Origin: Ceratotherium simum simum
Lineage: Eukaryota > Chordata > Mammalia > Perissodactyla > Rhinocerotidae
DNA: 64,000 nucleotides
Direction: 5' to 3'
NCBI RefSeq assembly: GCF_000283155.1
Contig: NW_004454198.1
Span: forward strand, 257,046 to 321,045
In this document: positions 11,690 to 23,479 of the stretch, in pieces
Numbering within the stretch: the stretch's first letter is position 1
Layout of the letters: every line of letters starts with the position of its first letter
The notes under the pieces: generated by a model
What the model was told of the DNA's origin: nothing
Seen by the model: the letters and a program-made list of their open reading frames with translations, nothing else
Database searches by the model: none
Made by a program: the position numbers and the translations under genes

Positions 11690-12380
11690 TCTTTGTTATT
11701 CATGTTGTTCCCTGGGATCCCCGGAGTTTATACTAACAAGGTGACTCCTGGTGGGCCCTAGATAGTTTTGTGTTAGAGGCTGGCCTTCAGAAAGACCTTG
11801 TGATTAGAGGGTTGGGGCTCTGAGCCCTGTGATATCAGCCTCTGCGGGGGGAAGGGGGCTGGAGATTGAGTTCAATCACGTGGCCCAATGATTCAATCAT
11901 TAATGCGTATGTAATGAAACCCCAGTAAAAACTCTGGGGGGGAAAAAAACGCTCAGTTGAGCTTCCTGGTGGGTGAACACATCCACGTGCTGGGAGAGTG
12001 GCACGTCCTTATTCTACAGGGAGAGGCCATGCAGGCTCTGTGTTCAGGACCCTCCTAGACCTCGCCCTATGGGTCCCTTCATTTGTCTTGTCTTGATTGG
12101 TATCCTTCATAATAAAACTGTAGTTTTAAGTATAGCACTTTCCTGAGTTCTGTGAGTCATTCTAGCAAATTACCAAACCTGAGGGGGTTGTGGGAAACCC
12201 CAAATATATAACCAGTTGGTCAGAAGTTCAGGCAGACTCTCAAACTTGTGGCTGGTGTCTGAGGGAGGGCAGTCCTGTTGGGGACAGTGCCCTTCACCTG
12301 TGGAGTCCGCACTAACTCTGGGTTATGTATTGCATTGTAGTATTGCAGCCCTAGATTCATGAACACCTGATCCAAGAGCT
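11690..12380 (+). mobile_element. Endogenous-retrovirus-type solitary LTR
   Basis: LTR-like layout with an internal AATAAAACT poly(A) signal near 12111, followed by 'ttcctgagttctgtgagtca' and 'ccagttggtcagaagttcag'. No gag, pol or env reading frame is attached. Family not assigned. Confidence 0.5.
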
Positions 12381-12579
12381 GGACTTCATTTGGTTGGTGG
12401 CTGGGAGTCATAGAAGGTTTATGAGAAGATGAGTGGCAGGATTAGTAACTGGGGTTCTGGAAGAATAATCCAACAGAGACTGAGGCTGGCCACAGTTCTC
12501 CCTGAGTCCCAGGCCCCCTTGGTCACGCAGTCTCAACTTTGACATGGAACGCTGGTCACCAAAGATGCTTCCTTTCAAA

Positions 12580-13360
12580 AAATAGAGAGCAGCTATAAAG
12601 CAACCCACATATATTGGTACAGTTGGAGCCATCCCAAGGTAGGCCAGCCAAGGAGCTGCAGAAAATGCTCACTTCTGGGAGGAGAAGGTCAGTTGGCTCT
12701 GCCAGGTTCACCCTTTGCTCACGTAAGAGGCCTGGATGCACACCCAGCCCAAGCCTTCTCTTTAAAACACAAGGGGTATGCAGCAGAACTGGGGTACAAC
12801 TTCTCCTTGGGTGTTTGGGGAATCTGGAGCCCCTTTTCTTAAACTTCCTGTGCTCTCCAGTCTGCTTCTTTCCGGCAACAGCTAAATACTGGGAAATTAT
12901 ATTTCGACATTTCTCGAACATCCCCTGCCAGCTAGGCACTGCGCTGCGTGCTCCCTCTCTCTCGATCTGATTTAGCCTTCACTGAAACCTGGATGATGAC
13001 TTAATCTTTGGGCCAAGTGAGTGGAGCCACGAAGTTCAGATGGATTTTGCAAGAAAAAAACCTAAATCCATTTTGCGGCTGCCGATACACATTCTGACTT
13101 TACCACATCCGTGGTCATTCTAACCACAAACACAAAAGGTGCTATAAATTCTTTTCCATGCGGTATTTGATTGTCTCTGGCATCATTCATTTCTTGATAA
13201 GTCAGCCAGTCAAAATAGCCAGTCTAGGTCTGTCATTGATCCCAAGAGCCCCATTGTGGCATCCTTGGTTTACTGACTGTGTTAGGTCTCAATCTTTCGC
13301 AGCTGTTTCTTTTCACAAACTCTGTTTTCTCATTGACTTTGATGAGAAAAAATTTTTAGT
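12580..13360. other. Repeat-poor intergenic stretch with RUNX-type motifs
   Basis: No repeat recognised. ACCACA cores, the RUNX site, occur on the plus strand near 13101 and 13123 (AACCACA), with CGTGGT between them. Open frames on both strands at 12614-12970 overlap one another and look random. Confidence 0.35.
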
Positions 13361-13363
13361 TTT

Positions 13364-13611
13364 CTCTTTTTTTTTGGTGATGAAGATTAGCCCTGAGCTA
13401 ACATCTATTGCCAATCTTCCTCTTTTTGCTTGAGGAAGATTTGTCCTGAGCTAACATCTGTGCCAATCTTCCTCTTTTTTGTATATGAGACACCACCACA
13501 GCATGGCTTGATGAGCAGTGCATAGGTCCACACCTGGGATCTGAACCCGTGAACCCTGGGCCACTGAAGTGGAGTGTACCAACTTAATCACTACACCACT
13601 GGGCCGGCCCC
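13364..13611 (-). mobile_element. ERE SINE with duplicated tail segment
   Basis: Antisense ERE ending GGGCCGGCCCC. Its tail has two copies of the 'cctgagctaacatct...gccaatcttcctcttt' unit, the arrangement seen in the longer ERE subfamilies. Confidence 0.85.
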
Positions 13612-13669
13612 AGTGAAATAAATTTGAGAGAGATAACTAGTGAAAAAGTTTAATTGTACTCACAGAAGC

Positions 13670-14330
13670 AGCAGTTTTTTCTCTTTAATATTTTTATTAA
13701 ATAATGGTCATCAGAGAAAACTTGAAAAATATGGAAGTATAAAGAAGAAAACACAGTACCCATAATTTCATGACCTAGAGATAACTAGTATTAACTAGTT
13801 AATATTCTGGTGTGTTTTCTCTCAGTCTTTTTTCTATGCACACACACATGCTTGAACATAACTGGGATTATCTATACATGGTTTCATCCTTGGTCCCAGC
13901 CAGCAGCAGAAGCATCACCTGGGAGCTTGTCAGAAACGCAGAACCTCAGGCCCCACCCCAAACCTACTGAATCAGAATCTGCATTTTAACAAAGTCCAGG
14001 GAATTCACGTGTGTATAAAGGTTGATGAGCACTGGCTTACCCCATTTTGTTTGCACTGTGCATTATATGCAAGCATTTCTACGTGTCATTAAAAATTCTC
14101 CTAAAATATGATTTCTAATTGCATTATATTCCATCATGTGTATGGCAATTGACTTACCTCTTCTCCTCTTGTTTTCCATATAAGTAATACTTCAGTGAAC
14201 GTCCTTGAATCCACTTTGCTCCCTATCTCTGCTTATTTCACTGGAGCAATTACTAGAAGTAAAATTACAGGAGTGAAGGCTATGATGTTGTAGAGAGTGT
14301 TTTTCACGCTTTGGGGCTACTCAGTACCTT
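13670..14330 (-). repeat. Old LINE remnant split by a MER5A-like element
   Basis: AT-rich LINE-like text at 13670-13880 and 14040-14330 is interrupted by a MER5A-like element at about 13885-14040 ('gcatcacctgggagcttgtc', 'ctactgaatcagaatctgc'). Confidence 0.5.
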
Positions 14331-15018
14331 TTCAATACCCTTCCTGTGTTTGATAAATTTCCCACCATGTGATTGCCGTCTCCCCCTGGTAGAAACCTAA
14401 ACTCACTTTCTCAGCGTTCCTGGAAACTAAGGGTCAACCCTGCATTTGAGCTCCACTGGTGAGATGCACCACACAAGAGTGATTCAGAGGAGAGCACTGA
14501 CAAGAGGGAGGCACCCGGCCAAGTCCATTCTCGGGAGAGCATGATGGAGCCACTGCAATGACTTTTTTGCAGAAATAGAAAAATCCATCCTAAAATTCAT
14601 ATGGAATCACAATGGACCCTGAATAGCCAAAACAATTTTGAGAAAGAACAAAGTTGGAGGTCTCACACTTCCTGATTTCAAAACTTACTGCAAAGCTACA
14701 GTAATCAAACTGTGTGGTACTGGCATAAAGACAGATATATAGACGAATGGAATAGAATAGAGAGCTCAGAAATAAACTCTCATATATAGGATCAAATGGT
14801 TTTTGGCAAGGGAGTCAAGACTATTCAATGGGGAAAAGGCAGTCTTTTCAACAAATGGTGTTGGGAAAATTGGATATCTACATGCAAAAGAATCAAGTTG
14901 GACCCTTACATTACACCATAAACAAAATTAACTCAAAATGGATCAAAGACCTAAATATAAGAACCAAAACTCTTAGAAGAAAACATAGGCGCAAAGGGTT
15001 CCTGGACCTAATTCCAAC

Positions 15019-15044
15019 GTGTGTGTGTGTGTGTGTGTGTGTGT
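15019..15044. repeat. (GT)n microsatellite
   Basis: Thirteen uninterrupted GT units at the junction between the L1 and the LTR-like sequence. Confidence 0.95.
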
Positions 15045-15248
15045 AGGCTCCCCCACACCAGCAAGATGCTCTTGGACGCCAGCAGCGTGTCCAAAAATTC
15101 AAATCCATTCTGACACTATCTACCCGGAGACGGCATCAGAATCCACAGGTAAAGGGCTCAGTCCCACGAGGCCACCCTCCACTTCAGAGGCCAGCCCAGG
15201 TTGTTACCTGTGCTTCCAACCGACTGGCTACAAACTGGAGGTTCTAAT

Positions 15249-15407
15249 GACCAAATATATCTGAGAAATACATTTTCTCAGATGAATGACCAAATATATA
15301 CATTTCCTATAAATCACAATATCACAGTAGAGAAAAAGCTTCGTAACATTGGATTTGGCAATGATTTTTTTGGATATGACACCAAAAGCACAAGCAACAA
15401 AAGAAAA
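15249..15407 (+). repeat. Duplicated L1 segment, copy 1
   Basis: 159 bp matching 16097-16255 with two substitutions that I can see. It carries a 21-bp hairpin (arms CTGAGAAA and TTTCTCAG around TACAT). Confidence 0.9.
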
Positions 15408-16096
15408 TCTCAGGCATTGGCATCTCAGGATGCCAATCCCAAGCCCAGCTTGTTACCTGTACTTCTGACTGACTGATTATAGATCAGAGGTTCCCATGAC
15501 CCCCTCCTTGGGCTCAATTAATTTGCTAGAACGGACCACAGAACTCAAGAAAACCTGTTTACTCACTAGATTACCCATTTATTACAAAGGATGTTAAAGG
15601 ATGCAAATCAACAGCCAGATGAAGAGATACATAGAATGAGGCCCTGAACAAAGGAAATTCTGTCCTCATGGAGCTTGGGGCCTGGCACGGCGGCACATGG
15701 CAGCATTCTGAATCCCTAACACGGAAACTCTCCAAAAAAAGGCCTGACATGCTGTCCTTTTGGGTTTTTATGGAGGCTTCATTACATAGTCATGCTTGAC
15801 TAAGTCATTGGCCATTGGCAACTGATTCAACCTCGAGCCCCTTTCCCTCCCTGGAAACCAGGGGGCGGAACTGAAAGTTCCAATTCTCTGATCACATAGC
15901 TGGATGTGGGCCCCCTGGGTGGGGTCCAAAAATCACCTTCATAGACAAGACACCCATTTCATCTTTATGGCCCTGAAGAGTTTTCAAGAACTGAAAACGA
16001 GAGACCAAATATTATAACAAAAGATGCTCCCATCGCTCTTATTGTTTACACAATTCCAAGGGTTTTGGGAGCTGTGAGCCAGAAACTGTGGATGAA

Positions 16097-16255
16097 GACC
16101 AAATATATCTGAGAAATACATTTTCTCAGATGAATGACCAAATATATACATTTCCTAGAAATCACAATCTCACAGTAGAGAAAAAGCTTCGTAACATTGG
16201 ATTTGGCAATGATTTTTTTGGATATGACACCAAAAGCACAAGCAACAAAAGAAAA
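16097..16255 (+). repeat. Duplicated L1 segment, copy 2
   Basis: The second copy lies exactly 848 bp from the first. It reads straight on into the remaining L1 3' sequence, so this is probably the original position. Confidence 0.9.
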
Positions 16256-17009
16256 ATAAATACACTGGACTACATCAAAATTAAAAACTTATGTGCATCA
16301 AAGGACACAATCCACAGAGGAAAAGACAACCCACAGAATGGGTAAACAAAATGAATGACAGATGAATGGTATACGACGGAATATTATTCATATTATTCCG
16401 CCTTCATATTATTCAGCCTTAAAAAGGAAGGAAATTCTGACACATGCTACAACATGAATGAACCTTGAGGACATTAAGTGAGATAAGCCAGTCATGAAAT
16501 GACAAATACTGTATGATTCCACTTGTATGAGGTACCTAGAGTAGTCAAATCCATAGAGACAGAAAGTAGAATGATGGTTGCCACGGGCTGGGGGATGGAG
16601 AAATGGGGAATTATAGTTTAATAGGTATAGAGTTTCAGTTTTGCAAGATGAAGAGTTCTGGAGATGGATGGTGGTTATGGCTGCACAACAATATGAATGT
16701 ACTTAATGCCATTGAACTGCACATTTAAAAATGATTAAGATGGTAAATTTTATATTATATGTATTTTACTACAATTAAAAAATTTTTAAAAATCAATTGG
16801 CCATACGGGTATGGGTTTGTAGAAGCTTTTAAAAATAATTTTATGTACATCTTTCGGATACACAAAGAATATGTTGTCTTTGGTTCAAAATAAGTCACAA
16901 GAACACGTCTGACAGTGAAGTTCCAGAACTATGGTGGTACTTTCTAGAACTTCCCTTTCAGGATTACAGTCTTGTCTGCTTCCCAGGGTGTGTCTGCTAG
17001 GGCCTTGTT

Positions 17010-17190
17010 CTTAAAGTGTGGTTTCCAGACTAGCAGCATTAGCCTCACCTGGGAGTTTGTTAGAAAATCTTTGGCCCCACCTCTGACCTACTGAATCAGA
17101 ATCTTTGAGTCTGGGGTCCAGGAATCTGTGTTTTTAAAACTCTCCAGGTGATTCTATGATCACCAAAATCTGAGAAGCACTGCCCTAGAG
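17010..17190 (-). repeat. MER5A-like DNA transposon
   Basis: 'ttcttaaagtgtggtttcca', 'ctactgaatcagaatcttt', 'tctccaggtgattctatg' and 'ctgagaagcactgccct' give an almost complete element. Confidence 0.65.
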
Positions 17191-17556
17191 CAAGGGGCAA
17201 CAAACTCTTCCTATAATGAATCAGATAGATAATTGATTGAGTCAGATAGTAAATATTTTGGGCTTGTGGGCCAAAAAGCAAAATCAAGAATGTTATGTAA
17301 GTACTTTTGTAGCAAGAGAGTAAACGAATTTCAACAAATTTTTTATTGACACAATTTTAAATATAATTATAATAATTGGGAACAATTTTTGTAATGCAGG
17401 TTTACTAGTGAGAAGAATGGAATTTTTTTTGGATAACATTTCACTTAATTGGGATTCATCAAATTGATTGCAAATGTTCATCTGTAAAACTATTCTTCAC
17501 TCACAGGCAGAGGGGCGGATTTGGCTTGTGGCCATACTTCGGCAACCTGTCCTAGC
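17191..17556 (+). repeat. hAT-type DNA transposon remnant
   Basis: 'gggcaacaaactcttcctat' and 'gatagtaaatattttgggct' near the left and 'aggggcggatttggcttgtg' near the right match the family seen at 10463, with an AT-rich interruption in the middle. Confidence 0.5.
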
Positions 17557-19385
17557 ACATGGTAACCTCCGACGATTTAGCAGTTTGGCTAGTGGTGAGC
17601 TGATGCTTTTGCCTCCGTCCTAGTTTTCCTTTGAGCAGTCACCTCTCTCCTGTTCCATGCAGTCCCGATGCGACTGTCAGTGTGGGGTGGTGGCACCTCC
17701 CACCCCTGCCATCAGTGGGGGAGAGCAGTGGCTGCAGAAGCCTTCTGATGGTGGGGCCCCAAGTTAATTCCTGCCGTGAGCATCACATGGTGATGTCTAG
17801 GCCTTGTGGGATTTCTGGGGATCACACCACATCTGTCCCTGCTCTGAGATCTGCAGACAGCTTTGCCATATCCATTTATCGATTCCGTTTGGCAACATCT
17901 AGTAATGACCCTTAAATCCTGTGTAAATGTATTTGAAGTGGCCCCCAGGGGTTAAAAATCTGGATGTTCTCTCTCCAGCTACAGCGCTGCCGCTGCCCCA
18001 CAGCCTAGGGGATTTTCCGTTCTGCTTGCTATTAAACATTTATCTATTGCATGTTAATAAGCACCAGAAGTGGGACCCTCTCTCGGCCTCTTTGGGTCAT
18101 GAGATTGTACAGTGATACTTCTGGAAAGCAATCAGGCAATACATGTCAGGAGCCACAGAAATGTCCCCCTTCTTGGAAAATAAATAATCCTAAACACAGA
18201 AAAATCTATCTGGGCAAAGATGTCCAATGTCCAAAAGTGGGTACAGGCTCAATCTACCACCAGCAAGCATCCAGTTGCACTCGCTCAGGATGCAGCAGAT
18301 TCCCCCCCTTTCCGTTGGGTTGCCTTCCAAATAGCAGTTCCATGATGCCCAGCAATCTCTGTTTGTCTTGGTCTCCCTCTCCTCCTCCTTCCCTTTCTAA
18401 CCTTCTTCTCTTAGAAACCCAGCTTCATCTCCTTTGGTCAGGACCCACAAATCTGGATTGTTCCTGGTGAGCCTTGTGCCCAAGGTGGGCACAACCACCT
18501 GCCCTGTGTCCCCCCAGCCTCTGAGTGGAGGACTCTTGACATAATCAGCCTCTCTGGTTAGGGTGGATTCTCAAGATGTCATTCTAATAATTTATGGTGT
18601 TCAAAGACTCCCTCTCCAGGAGGGATGAGGTTAGAGAGGGGAAAGGGGCTGACAGGGCCAGAGAACCCCATCCACCATATTTATGATAGTGAAAATACTA
18701 GAGACCATCAGCCGTCACAAACGCCTGCTTGCACAGCCAAGGAGGTGCCCCAGGGCAGGACCCCAGGGGCTGGGGCTGGGTGGGGAGGTACTCCAAGCAA
18801 CAAGGCACACATGCCCGCTTCCCCAGCTAATCAGGCCCAAGGTGCCTCCAGAACAGCATCTTCCTCGCTGATGTGTTGGGGAAAGAATCTGCCTCCTGCA
18901 CCAGCTCCTCAGCATGGGAGGTCCTGAGAGCATGGGCTGCCTTGGCACGTGTGCTAAGCTCCCTTCAATGGGCGTGAGCCCGCTTATCAGCCACTCAGCC
19001 CTTCCCAGCCAGTGCCTTCTCAGGGCGTCTTGGCGTTCCTGGGAAGGCAAGGAGATTTTCTTGGGGCTGAGGCGTTGTTAGGCTTCTGTGTCCAGGTCGG
19101 GCCCCTGGCAGGGCTTCACGCCTAAACTCTACACTTTTCCTCACTGTCTTTTCCTGGCATCCCCCCTTTAACCCTTCAGGAAATGGGGCAACTCTTAAAT
19201 CCCATGGTCTAGGATTCAAGGTTTTCAATGAAAGCAGAGTATGACCTATAGGGACTTATAAACATTTTGACAGCAAGTATTATTAATAAACTATGTAAAA
19301 GTCATTTATTTTTCTGTTAGAAGAGGCAGAACTTTCGCCTATAAAAGAATCAGACTTAAACTGTAAAAAACAAAGATTCAGGCCA
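17557..19385. other. Intergenic sequence, no feature recognised
   Basis: About 1.8 kb without a clear repeat. Open frames up to 139 codons overlap on opposite strands and show no domain. Confidence 0.45.
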
Positions 19386-19389
19386 GAGT

Positions 19390-19560
19390 CAACCTGGGTT
19401 GATGGAGAATCACTTGCAACATTTGCTTAAAAATGCAGCTTCCTGGGCCCTGCTCCAGAGATACCAAATCAGAACCTTAGGGAGGTGGGGACTGGGAACT
19501 TGAATTTTTAACAAGCTCCCCAGGTCATTCTGAAGCACAGCAAACCAGTGGTTGAGTGGC
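19390..19560. repeat. MER5A-like DNA transposon
   Basis: 'agaatcacttgcaacatttg', 'agataccaaatcagaacctt' and 'ttaacaagctccccaggtc' follow the MER5A layout. Confidence 0.55.
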
Positions 19561-19959
19561 TTCCACGCCAGGGGAGCCTGGCCCCCTCCCAGGGAGCCCC
19601 AGACCCCCAGCACTAGCTCCTTGGGTGCTGACCAGCAGGCATACTCCTTGTTCCTAAGACACTCTGTGACCTGGGGGTGAGGAAGACACAGCAGGCCACG
19701 GGAGGTGCAATACGGGTTTGTACCAAGTACTTGGGGAAGCACAGAGGAGAGCAGGAGTCTCAGAGAGGAAAGACTTCCCAGGGAATGGGTCTCTGGGGCC
19801 AGATCCTGAGGTTGAAGTAGAGTTGACCAGCTAAAGCAGGGAGCCAAGGTATCCAAACCGAGGGCACAGCATGGGTAGGGGCACAAATAGTTTGGGGCCA
19901 GGGCATGGGTAGGAGGTGGAATGGAGGAGGCTGGAGGGATGAGCAGGACAGGTGCTCAT

Positions 19960-20455
19960 GCTGGCTTCTGTTATGTCAACTTGGTTAATCTGGGAATTAC
20001 ATTTCCCAGAATCCCCTTCTCCGTATGGATCTGGGTTAGAGTTGGTCAAAAGAGGAACTTGCTCAAGATTTGGAAAATCAAAGTGAAGCAGCACGATGAC
20101 TCTCAGAGAGTTGCCGCTGTCAGATACTCTGACAGACAGAGGCAGAGGTGTCCTGCGCGTTCCAGCTCATCCTCTACGCCTCTGCTCCCTGTCCTGCCTG
20201 CTGGCCTTGCTGAACAATGGCTCCCCACTGACTTCTCCACAAGCTCCCTTCACCACCCCACTTGGGCAGCTGGACATACTTGGCTTCTCTGATTTCTCTG
20301 GTTGGTGACTCTTTCCCTGATCGTCCAAATCCTCTTTCAGAACATTACTGCCCCAGCTCCTCCGACATTTGGGTAAGATCTAATGCCTGTAATAAATCCC
20401 TTATCCCCATAGACGCTGCTTCCCTGGCTGGACCCTGATCAATATGGTCCTCATT
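19960..20455 (+). repeat. LTR-like interspersed repeat
   Basis: 'gggaattacatttcccagaa' near the left and 'ctgtaataaatcccttatcc' near the right resemble an old LTR with its poly(A) signal. Family not assigned. Confidence 0.4.
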
Positions 20456-20506
20456 GTGAGTCCCTTTTCAAGAGCAGGGAAAACCTTCTTCATAAGCATC
20501 TCTCCC

Positions 20507-20507
<1 letters not shown>

Positions 20508-20544
<37 letters not shown>

Positions 20545-20550
20545 CACACA
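20508..20550. repeat. (CA)n microsatellite
   Basis: About 21 CA units with one CG interruption. Confidence 0.95.
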
Positions 20551-20969
20551 GCTCACCTGGGGTAGACCTCTTCACATCCAGAGCTGGAGAAGAAGAGGTC
20601 CCTTGCACAACCAAATGTTAGGAGAGCCGTGCCCTCTTTCAGGCCATCTGCCAGGACGAGGAAGAGGTGGGCCCAGCCTTCAGTGGAGGGGCTCCTTCAG
20701 CTTCAGATCCTCTCTAGAAGTCTGGGAGGGCTGTCCTATGGTTTGTACTTCTGGAACCCAGTCATGCCTGCTTGAAGACAAGAAGATCAGACCACAGGAT
20801 GCCTGGGGCTCCTCCTTGCCCAGGGGCCTCAAGCTCAATTCGGTTTCCCTCCCTGGTGATCAGGTCCTCTTGGCTGGATCCCAAGGTGAAGTTTGTCCCC
20901 TTTATATCTTGCAAGTCTGGCTACTCCTGCATGTCCAAGTCACAGGGTTTTCAAATCAGAGTCTTCTCT

Positions 20970-21230
20970 AGAGCCCTGAACATGATAGCCAGTCTCTGTC
21001 CTCATGAAGTTCCCAGTCTAATGGAGGAAATAGCCAGCAAATTGGCAATTAAAGGGTACTGTGCCCAGGGCAATATGAGGGGCACTACAGACTTGCCATG
21101 AGAACACAGGGGAGATCCCTAACCCAGGCCGGCGGCTCAGAGGGGGCTTCCAGGAGGAAGTGATGTGAGCCAAGCCAAGAGGAGCAGGTGATGCAGGAAA
21201 GGCTTTAGATGAGGGACCAGCTGCATAGAG
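20970..21230 (-). repeat. L2 LINE remnant
   Basis: Antisense L2 wording: 'gttcccagtctaatggagg', 'gggcttccaggaggaagtga'. Confidence 0.5.
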
Positions 21231-22079
21231 GCCGGGGTGTGAGAGGGTGTGGGACTTGGGGGAACTGAGAGGTGCCCAGCGAGGCACGTGGGAGGTTGCT
21301 GGGCAGGAAGAGAAGGAGCTGGCGAGCTGGGAGGTCTGATCAGATCTGGCCTGGGGCCTGGTGGAGGTGAGGGCTCACCATCCTGAGGCTACAGGAAGCA
21401 GAGGAGGGGCAGGATCAGAATCTGCTCCTGCAGGAAGACTGGCGTGGAGCAGGTGAGTCCAGAGGCAGCGAGGACGTGGGAGGCCGGGGCAAGGGAGAGG
21501 GCAGCTGAACCAGGGGGCAGCATTAGAGAGAATGAATGGATTCAAGAGACGTTAGGCAGGCGGAAGGAGTAGAAACCATGCTGGTGGTGGTCGGGGGGTT
21601 GGTTGCAGGGATGAAGGGGCAGGAGGAGTCATGGGGGAGCCCAGGTGTCCAGCTGAGGCTCCTGAGAGTTTGGAGGCACCCAGATGGTCAGCCGAGCAGA
21701 AGCTGCAGCGTGAGTGAGCCCCACACTGACCTCAAAGCGCGTGCCTGCGTCTCCCCAGACAGCACAAAAGGACCAGGAAAACATGAAATGGATTCTATGA
21801 ACAGTATTGTTAGTGAAATGAAGTCTCTAATGAGGGTGAAAAAAGGGAAAGAAAGTGATTGAGGGAAGGAAAGCGTCTTGTGCATAAAGAAACAAAGGAG
21901 AAATAGAAAAGCTCAAAACATTTTTCCAGGTCTGGGGTCTCTTACCCCCTCCTCAGGAGGAGGGCTACGTGGGCCGTCTGCAGCTTGTGAGTGTTTGAGA
22001 TCCAGTCTTTAGATGACACCTACAGTGGTTGTGTGAAAGCCACTCTAGAGCAAGTGTGCTGGTGGCCCACTTGTCCCTT
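21231..22079. other. Intergenic sequence, GA-rich, no gene
   Basis: Purine-rich on the plus strand with G/A runs; possibly continues the L2 at 20970 in part. No exon signals. Confidence 0.4.
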
Positions 22080-22510
22080 GCTGGGTCACATTCAGCAAAC
22101 ACTTATGGAGCACCTGCTGTGTGCCAGGCTCCGTGGTGTCAGCACAGGGCACACGGTGGGGAGTAAGCCAGCTCAGTCCCTGCCTAATAGGGGTTATGAT
22201 TGGGCAGCAGAAGCAGACAGGACCTGCCACGAATACAAGTCGTGACAAAGGTTGGGAAAGAGAATAGCAGGGTCCTGTTTCAGATGGGGTGGTCAGGGAA
22301 GGCCTCTGAGGAGGTGGCATTTGAGCTGAGATTGGAAGGCAGAGAATTCAGGAGGAGCATTCCCAAAGGAGGGAACAGCATTGCCATAAGCTATGAGCCC
22401 TGTGCTTTCAAGGAACTGAAAGTGAGGCAGTGTGGGCACAGAGGGGAGCCAGGGCCGGGGCGGGAGGTGGGGGACACCGACAGGAGACCAGGCTGGACAG
22501 AGGTGAAGGC
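22080..22510 (-). repeat. L2 LINE 3' region
   Basis: Clear antisense L2: 'ttatggagcacctgctgtgt', 'atggggtggtcagggaagg', 'aggtggcatttgagctgaga'. Confidence 0.7.
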
Positions 22511-22559
22511 TGATCATGCGGGAATTGGAATATTTCGGCAAAGTCCGAACCAAATAATT

Positions 22560-23340
22560 CCTCGGGGCCTTTGTTACCCCAGGTTTCTGTGACATTTTAA
22601 AGAGCCATCCTGACTCCGTCCGTCATCAAAGGCCCAGGAATCTGTTTCCATCTCCAGCTTTTCTTTAAGAAGAGGGTCACCCAGGCTCTCATGGAACAGG
22701 TGACCCAGAAGGCGCCCCTTGGTGCCCTGCAAACTGTCCGGCAACATTTTTAGAAAACGTCCCCTTTTAGATTCAACTTCTCTTGGCCAAATTGACCAGG
22801 GAAAAATAAGTCCCTACAAATAGCGATCACTGGCAAATGAGGGGAGTCATTATCTTAAATTAAGGCTGGTTTCTAAGAAAAAGGAAAAAGAAAAAAAAAC
22901 CCAAATGCCACTCTGCCAAAACCTCACCCCCACCACCCCCAGCGCATACGTGAGGACGGTGGCTCCACCAGCCTCCTCGCAAGCATGGGGCTCCACACGG
23001 GCCTCTGTGCGAAGAAAAGGAAACAGGCAGAGGAAGGAAGGCCAGAGATTAGAGAAGCTGACAGATGTAAATAGCCTCAGAGGAGCCACGCTGTCCCGGC
23101 GGTCCTCCCTAGGGAGCCCTTTGTACCAAGGAATCTGGTTGCCTGAATGAAAAATGATATCATTTATTTCTTTAGTCAGAGCTGAGCTGTTTTCTTCAGG
23201 CATAGAAATAACCTAACACCACAACACCAAATTGTTGGCCAAGTGATAGAGGTATCTGTAATTTGGGTGCTTGATTATGTTCTGGGTAAATAACCATGGA
23301 CTTGGTTTCTTGGGAGGGGCCCTTCTCCCCCCAACAACAT
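22560..23340. promoter_or_regulatory. Repeat-poor island with MEF2-like and AP-1-like motifs; candidate enhancer
   Basis: About 780 bp between two L2 elements holds no recognised repeat. MEF2-like sites lie close together (TCTAAAAATG on the minus strand near 22750 and CTACAAATAG near 22815), each with one departure from YTAWWWWTAR. GAGTCAT lies near 22845. The island is about 8 kb past the SOST poly(A) signal. Function is inferred. Confidence 0.3.
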
Positions 23341-23479
23341 TGCAAAGCTACAGAGGAACTTGAATGAAAGAAATGCTTTTGAAAATGTCATCCCAGAGCT
23401 CTTGCCTGCTACTGAGCTGGAAGGAAGCCGCACTTTTCATTTCTGCTGCTCAAATCACGCCCCACTGGCCAAACATCCA

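Larger units (their letters stand above)
14560..16790 (+). mobile_element. L1 3' half interrupted by LTR-like and duplicated segments
   Basis: L1 ORF2-end text runs 14560-15018, then a (GT)n. LTR-like sequence (15045-15248 and 15408-16096) alternates with two copies of one L1 segment (15249-15407, 16097-16255). L1 then continues through 'ctacatcaaaattaaaaact' to its 3' UTR near 16790. All L1 reading frames are broken by the interruptions. Confidence 0.75.

Noticed and set aside
11690..12380. A possible endogenous retrovirus with genes
   Set aside because: Only an LTR-like element with a poly(A) signal is present. No gag, pol or env reading frame adjoins it, so it is treated as a solitary LTR.
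20508..20550. CRISPR-like or other spaced repeat arrays
   Set aside because: The regularly repeating tracts found are dinucleotide microsatellites; no spaced direct repeats with unique spacers occur, and none are expected in a mammal.
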